Assembly (NCBI RefSeq): GCF_004798865.1
Contig: NW_025335268.1
Location: 94,661,136-94,725,135, forward strand
From: Varanus komodoensis
Lineage: Eukaryota; Chordata; Lepidosauria; Squamata; Varanidae
Length of the DNA: 64,000 bases
Direction: 5' to 3'
The notes beneath the pieces were generated by a model. That model was not told the DNA's origin, did no database searches, and worked only from the letters and a program-made list of their open reading frames with translations. Of the stretch, positions 59,169 to 64,000 are shown piece by piece. The translations under genes were made by a program, and so were the position numbers. The first letter of the stretch is position 1. Each line of letters opens with the position of its first letter.

Positions 59169-59887
59169 GTAACAGCACGGGGAGGGAGGCTGGAAGGGCC
59201 CTGGGACAGGAGGAGACCGTTCCTGGGGCTACAGTCCCGAGGGTGCACTGCTTGCGTTCACACTCTCCATTAGACTTTGAGTCTTAGCCCCACAACATGC
59301 AGAAATAGGAGCACTGTTAGAGCTGGTCCCCAGGCTTCAGATTATTTTCCAGTCACATGGATCGATTTCCCAGCTCCTTGAGTATTCATTGGTTCCAACT
59401 GAAGTAACTTTTCCTCAGTGGCAGAGGGATAAACCACACCAGATGCAATGAGCTGCACCAAGGCTTGGGGTCTGACCCCATATTTCTGGCTAACTGAGTC
59501 CATTCCCCACCTTGTAGCAGCAAGTGCCTTCTTAATCCAATATCAGATATAGTTTCCCTTCATACACCACGGTCAAGCAAACTTGCCGGTGTTTGTCATG
59601 CACCTGTGACTTTGAAAAACTCTTGGTGCAACTAAAAAATAGAGAGGAAAGTGTCCTTTTGTTTGATTGTCTTCATAATATTTACACTCTTCTATCTGTC
59701 TCCTGCCTGATAAAAAATACCATTGTTTTTATTCCATTATGGTGAAATTGTGTATTACAGCCGCCAGTCTAGACAGATGCATACTTTGCTCTTTTTGGTG
59801 ACTTGAATGCTACTCAATAGAGCTTCCTTTGCCCTGAGATATTCTCTCTATGTGCATTGCCTTTACATATTCCTATATAGAAGGAAA

Positions 59888-60068
59888 CTGTATTTATTCT
59901 CCACCTGCAAGGAACCAAACACACCTTACATAATTCTCCTCCTCTCCATAGGTCAGGCTGAGAGTCAGTGACTGGCCCAAAGTGCCCAGTGGGCTTCATC
60001 CCTGAGTGGGGACTGAAACGTGGATCTCCCAAATCCCAGCCTGACACGCTACCCACCATGCCACCAGG
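59888..60068 (-). repeat. tRNA-derived squamate SINE (antisense) in SFRP5 intron 1
   Basis: On plus: TTACATAATTCTCCTCCTCT, GGTCAGGCTGAGAGTCAGTG, ACTGGCCCAAAGTGCCCAGT and GGGGACTGAAACGTGGATCT, then CCACCATGCCACCAGGC. It is in reverse order relative to the sense SINE at 61338. Some internal shortening around the CTCACAACAACC block. Confidence 0.87.
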
Positions 60069-61337
60069 CTTCCCATTATATGTGACATTTCCTCCAGTAT
60101 TCGATCCTTTGTCTTCTGCATTCCATGCTCCCAGCAAAAGTTCTTCCAGGCAGGTATCTAGACTTGGAGGTAATTGGAGCAGAACATTCAAGATTTCCAA
60201 TCAATAAACACAGCCAGGATAACAACAATGACAGGGAGGGGATTACAGGATCAGACAGAAAAGCAAGTGCCTGCCCACCTATCACTCACCCACACCTAGA
60301 AATACCCCTTCTATTTATACACAGTCATTAGCAAAATATTTGGCACATCAGCCAATGGGAGGCAGTGTTTGATCAAATCAAGAAGAAAGGAAAATTTCAA
60401 AGCGATTCAGAGCACAGTACAACACCTGACAAAGTTGGAATTCAGGGAGCACTACAAGCACTGGGATTCTAGACTGTTTATCCTCCTAGTAAGAAAAATT
60501 GGGCCACACAGCTGATGGAGGCACCACATGACTCCTAACTTACAGCAGAGTTTGTACACACTGGGAAAATCTCTCCATATTCTTAGTCACATACTCAGAA
60601 AGTGGATTCCATTCTGGGTGTGATAAGCACCATTTTCCACTGACGGGTTTCCATCAGGCTCACCTTAAACTCCAGAGAATCCATGGAGGAAGAGTATATT
60701 ATTTTCCTCCCCAAACACTGTGAAATTCAGGGCAGCTCATTTCCTTGGGGGAATGAGCACCAAAGATTTATTTGCAGGTATACAGGCAGGAATCAGAAGT
60801 AGTACAGATAGGCACACCACCTGCTTCTACCTAGCCACAACTTCTAGCATCTAATACAGTACTAAAATCACCCTCCTATACAACTCTCTGCCTGATCTCC
60901 AGGAATGTCCTAGAGGCTAAGACTTCATGGGACTGCATTTTAAGGAAAGTCGCTGCATTTGGAGAATAAAGCAACAAAAGATCTCTAGGCAGGTGGATCT
61001 CTCCTTCTCTCTCTCTCCCCCCCCTCCCCTCCCACTGATTAATTTCACCCCCACAGGCCTATCATCCCAACTTTTGAGATGCTTAGAACTGCTGCTGATG
61101 TTTCCTAAATGTATTTCTTATCCATGGCTTCAAGAGCACATCAAAGATGTTCTGTTCTTGTCTAATGCTGGTATTTAAAAACTACAGATTCTCCCATGCA
61201 ATGGCAGACTTCTTGCATATGGCTCCCTGAAAAGACTTCCACGTGCTCACTTGGAGAGCAGATGGTAGTTGGTGCTGTGTTTGGTGAGCTCCAAAGGTGG
61301 GAAGTACAAGAGGAGTGATTTAAAGGGGCTAAAACTG

Positions 61338-61572
61338 AGGGCTAGTGTGCTGTGCTGGTTCCAGCGTTGGACCAGGGATCCAGGAGATCCAGGTTCTAGG
61401 CTCCATTCAGCCGTGAAGCTCACTCAGTGATTTTGGGCCAGTCACTCCTTCTCACCCTAACCTACCTCACAGGGTTGTTGTTGCGAGGATAAAAGGAAGC
61501 TATATAAGTCACACTGGGTTCCTCACAAGAGGAAAAGGGCGGGATATGAATGCACTGTGATAATAATAAAAG
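61338..61572 (+). repeat. tRNA-derived squamate SINE, near full length (sense) in SFRP5 intron 1
   Basis: It runs GCTAGTGTGCTGTGCTGGTT, GTTGGACCAGGGATCCAGGA, a B-box-like GGTTCTAGGCTCC, GCTCACTCAGTGATTTTGGG, CCTAACCTACCTCACAGGGT and TTGTTGTTGCGAGGATAAAA, then GGGCGGGATATGAATGC and an ATAATAATAAAA tail. Same orientation as the gene. Such SINEs are mobilised by LINE machinery in squamates. Confidence 0.92.
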
Positions 61573-63409
61573 CAAACAATCTCTTCATGCAATAGCCTTC
61601 ACATTTTTGACACCCCAAATATACCTTTAATCCAAAACAATGATAAGATACCAGTTTTTAGTTGGCTGTAGTTGTAGTAGGAAACCTTTTTCCTACTCAA
61701 CCTGAGATAGCTAGAAGCAAAGCATCTCTACATTGTTGTGCCATCAGTATTGGTACAAAGGTGGGTACCGTAGCTGTTTGCTCTGCAAGAGAAAAGCTAG
61801 ATCTGCTGAAATATCTTTTCCACACAGCTATTAAAGGAACTTGGCCCTTCCCTGCATCCCTCTTGGTGTGTTTTCCCAGCATTTGTTGCTTTTTGCTCAT
61901 TCATTTTCTCCAAATAAAAGACTGCCACTCAGGCAATTCCCCCTCAGTCACTATGTAGCCCCCATGTGGGTCCCATCCTAGCAGCTGAAGTGAGGATCAG
62001 TATCCTTTCACTTTACACCAAGATGGGGAGCCAAAACAGGTTCGAAAAGTTGCTAGGAACAATGAACCATCCTGAATTATTCTCATCCATGGCTGGTGGG
62101 TGTCTGAGGGTCGGGGGTGCTGCAATATTCCTGCACAGAACCCACCAGAAATTTTTCAAGGAAATAATGTGCAGGAAGCAGCATGCAGACAGAACAGCTC
62201 ACTCAAGAGGCTTCTGGGAACACCATTCCATTTGCCAACAGGGCAGATTCCCCGTGCACCTTGATTTCTTGAAAAAGGATTCTCATTTTTGTGGCCACTG
62301 CAAATGTGGCAGCACTGGCAGAGGGGACAGGAGAGCAACCTGTGCCCACAAGGCGCATTTTGCCCAGCCTTGCTCTAATCAGTGGCCCCACTAAGTGTTT
62401 CTTGAGCTCCAAGAAGACGACTGCTCTTCAGTTTTACTTGGAACAGCTTTAGCCTGTGTTTGCTTAGCCTATAGATGAGGCTATTGTTTCCACTCGTCAG
62501 ATGATCGTTATGCCCGTGTGCTTCCTGCCGAGGACCTTCACACACAGGCTTGCATTGCGCTACACAAACACCTTGATTTCCCTGAGCCCCTCCAGCACCC
62601 ATCCCACCTTAATGTACACCACTTTTGACCCAGGAGGCAGTAAATGCTTTACCGGGACAAGGACAGAGGTCTGCATGAGAGAGGGAATTTGGGGAGTGGA
62701 AAAGGATCAGTTACATGAGAAACAAGTATTTTGCTCAAAATACTGTCTCGTGCAGCTGTTCAGAACCCTTTCCAATAAGGATTAGGGGCTTCCTGTTTGG
62801 ATGAGCCAAACTCCCAAACCTTCTGTTAGTTGGAGTCATTTCATGGCAAGTCAAAGGAAGTTCATTCTGAGGCAGACAGGCTGGGCTTGGGAATAGCCAT
62901 CATCCCTACAAGTAGTTTGCCCATGAGACTGTGGCCAGAAAGCTGAAGAGGCAGGGTTGAGAAAGATACCCTGATCCATTGGCTGGGTTCTGACCAGCGG
63001 AAGAGTGGAGTCAGGGCTGGCAGGGATGCAGGGCTGGCCCTTTTATTCCCAAGGATGCTGTTGTCTTCTGTTGCCCTCCTCAAGCCTCCCTGGTCCCTGT
63101 GACATCAGCTGCAATTCCCAAGATTGCTGTGAGATTAATTTCCCCAGTAACAATAAGTTGCTCCAGTTGTAATATGAAATATTGTTGGGTAGCTTGGTCT
63201 TGAAGGACCAGTTAAGACCTCTCTGGTTTACAAAAAAACCTACTCCTGGTGGAGATAAACGTGGCTGGAACTGGTGTCTTGGTATGAGCCAAGATAGCGG
63301 CTGCATTTTGGGATGCTCCATGGGAACACGGCTCTGCAGATGATCATGATGAGTGCCTGCATGTCAATATTTGGCCCTGGCTCATACTTACCTTTCTTGC
63401 ATCTTACAG

Positions 63410-63487
63410 TATCAAAGATCTGCACCCAGTGTGAGATAGAGCACAAAGCTGATGGCATAATGGAGCAGATGTGTTCCAGTGACTTTG
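63410..63487 (+). CDS. SFRP5: SFRP5 exon 2: start of the netrin-like domain
   Basis: This 78-bp exon lies between a CATCTTACAG acceptor and a GTAAGC donor. Joined in phase to exon 1 it reads VSKICTQCEIEHKADGIMEQ and then MCSSDF, residues 174-199. This is the opening of the NTR (netrin/TIMP-like) domain, with Cys178, Cys181 and Cys195, and it aligns with human SFRP5 VTKICAQCEMEHSADGLMEQ (from memory). Both borders are phase 1. The next exon should begin with two bases completing a valine codon and encode the rest of the NTR domain (VKMRIKE and onward); it lies beyond 64000, so the gene is cut by the window end. Intron 1 is about 4.2 kb. Confidence 0.97.
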
Positions 63488-64000
63488 GTAAGCCATTCAT
63501 CCAAAAGCACAGGGATCTGGAGGTCTCCATCTGGGTTGTCTACAGTTCAATCTACACTCAACATTAAATCTGCCGCATGCACCTGACCATCACAATTCAT
63601 AGCAGCTCAGAAGACAAAGTCTCAACTTGCACCAGTGTAGTCTTTTTTATTTACTTCGATCCTACAGGGGAGGAGTATTTCAGAAAACAAAGGGTAGAGG
63701 GGAGTTTAACATCCCCCCTTTCCAACCAGGTGCCACCCAGATGTTTTGAACTTTAACTCGTATCAGTCTAAGTGCAGTGAATTCTGCACTTCTTCCCAAA
63801 CACATGCAGAAAACCTGATTCCACCTCCAGCGGGTGCTCCAAGAAGCCCTGCCAGCTGCTCTCCAGCCAGGGCTCTCTGGAGCAGCCTCCCGCCAGCAGT
63901 GCAAAAGCAGATGCTCTGGAAAGCCTCAGAAGCCCATTTTGCTGCTGTGATCAATGCTGCTACCGCAGCACACCTAGCAGGGCTCTCTGCAACCAGTGCC
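63488..64000 (+). other. SFRP5: Start of SFRP5 intron 2
   Basis: Sequence after the exon 2 donor GTAAGC. A partial copy of the palindromic 'CTACAACTCCC' repeat lies at about 63712-63780 (CCAACCAGGTGCCACCCAGA followed by GTTTTGAACTTTAACTC). The intron continues past the window. Confidence 0.8.

Larger units (their letters stand above)
59169..63409 (+). other. SFRP5: SFRP5 intron 1
   Basis: The 4.24 kb intron runs from GTAACA to CTTACAG. It contains two tRNA-derived SINE copies in opposite orientations (59888-60068 minus, 61338-61572 plus) and a short pyrimidine tract at about 61000-61035. No other exon-like sequence was recognised. Confidence 0.85.

Noticed and set aside
58751-59248. 165-codon minus-strand frame over SFRP5 exon 1
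   Set aside because: It is the antisense shadow of the well-supported frizzled domain exon.
59169-59287. Continuation of the SFRP5 reading frame past exon 1
   Set aside because: A good GTAACA donor at the expected family position, and an exon 2 that joins in phase to give the conserved VxKICxQC, show this tail to be intron.
1-64000. CRISPR arrays, bacterial operons, insertion sequences
   Set aside because: No regularly spaced repeats or prokaryotic gene organisation; the window is vertebrate.

Overview
The window looks like nuclear DNA from a squamate reptile (lizard or snake). Two vertebrate genes have intron-split coding exons with GT/AG borders. The rest is intron and intergenic DNA holding a squamate-type set of old repeats: a BovB (RTE) LINE fragment, CR1 LINE 3' ends, L2-type LINE pieces, tRNA-derived SINEs, a short palindromic 'CTACAACTCCCATCAT' repeat, and two solo-LTR-like fossils. 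The species cannot be named from this.

Layout. GOLGA7B (minus strand) is complete for coding sequence: five coding exons between 20449 and 10299 encode 166 residues, starting in a GC/CpG-rich island at about 20.4-21.1 kb. Its 3' UTR probably runs to a poly(A) signal near 7.67 kb. The first 7.6 kb holds no recognisable exon. From about 21.2 to 58.1 kb is a 37 kb intergenic interval with no recognisable gene. SFRP5 (plus strand) starts at 58649; exon 1 (signal peptide and the whole frizzled cysteine-rich domain) and exon 2 (start of the netrin-like domain) are inside, and the last exon lies past 64000.

The two genes are head to head. From memory, human 10q24 has the same neighbour pair in the same divergent arrangement, so this is conserved synteny. 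The proteins are not known to work together: GOLGA7B is a membrane-associated accessory protein for DHHC palmitoyltransferases, and SFRP5 is a secreted Wnt antagonist. The shared 37 kb interval is the natural place for regulatory DNA of either gene.

I found no convincing new biological system. The items most worth checking are an exon-like minus-strand segment at 51.2-51.3 kb with good splice borders, two solo LTR-like promoters, a LINE nested in a CR1 inside GOLGA7B, a palindromic MITE-like copy with target duplication at 52.1 kb, and a few promoter/enhancer-like motif clusters. All of these are inference without alignments.
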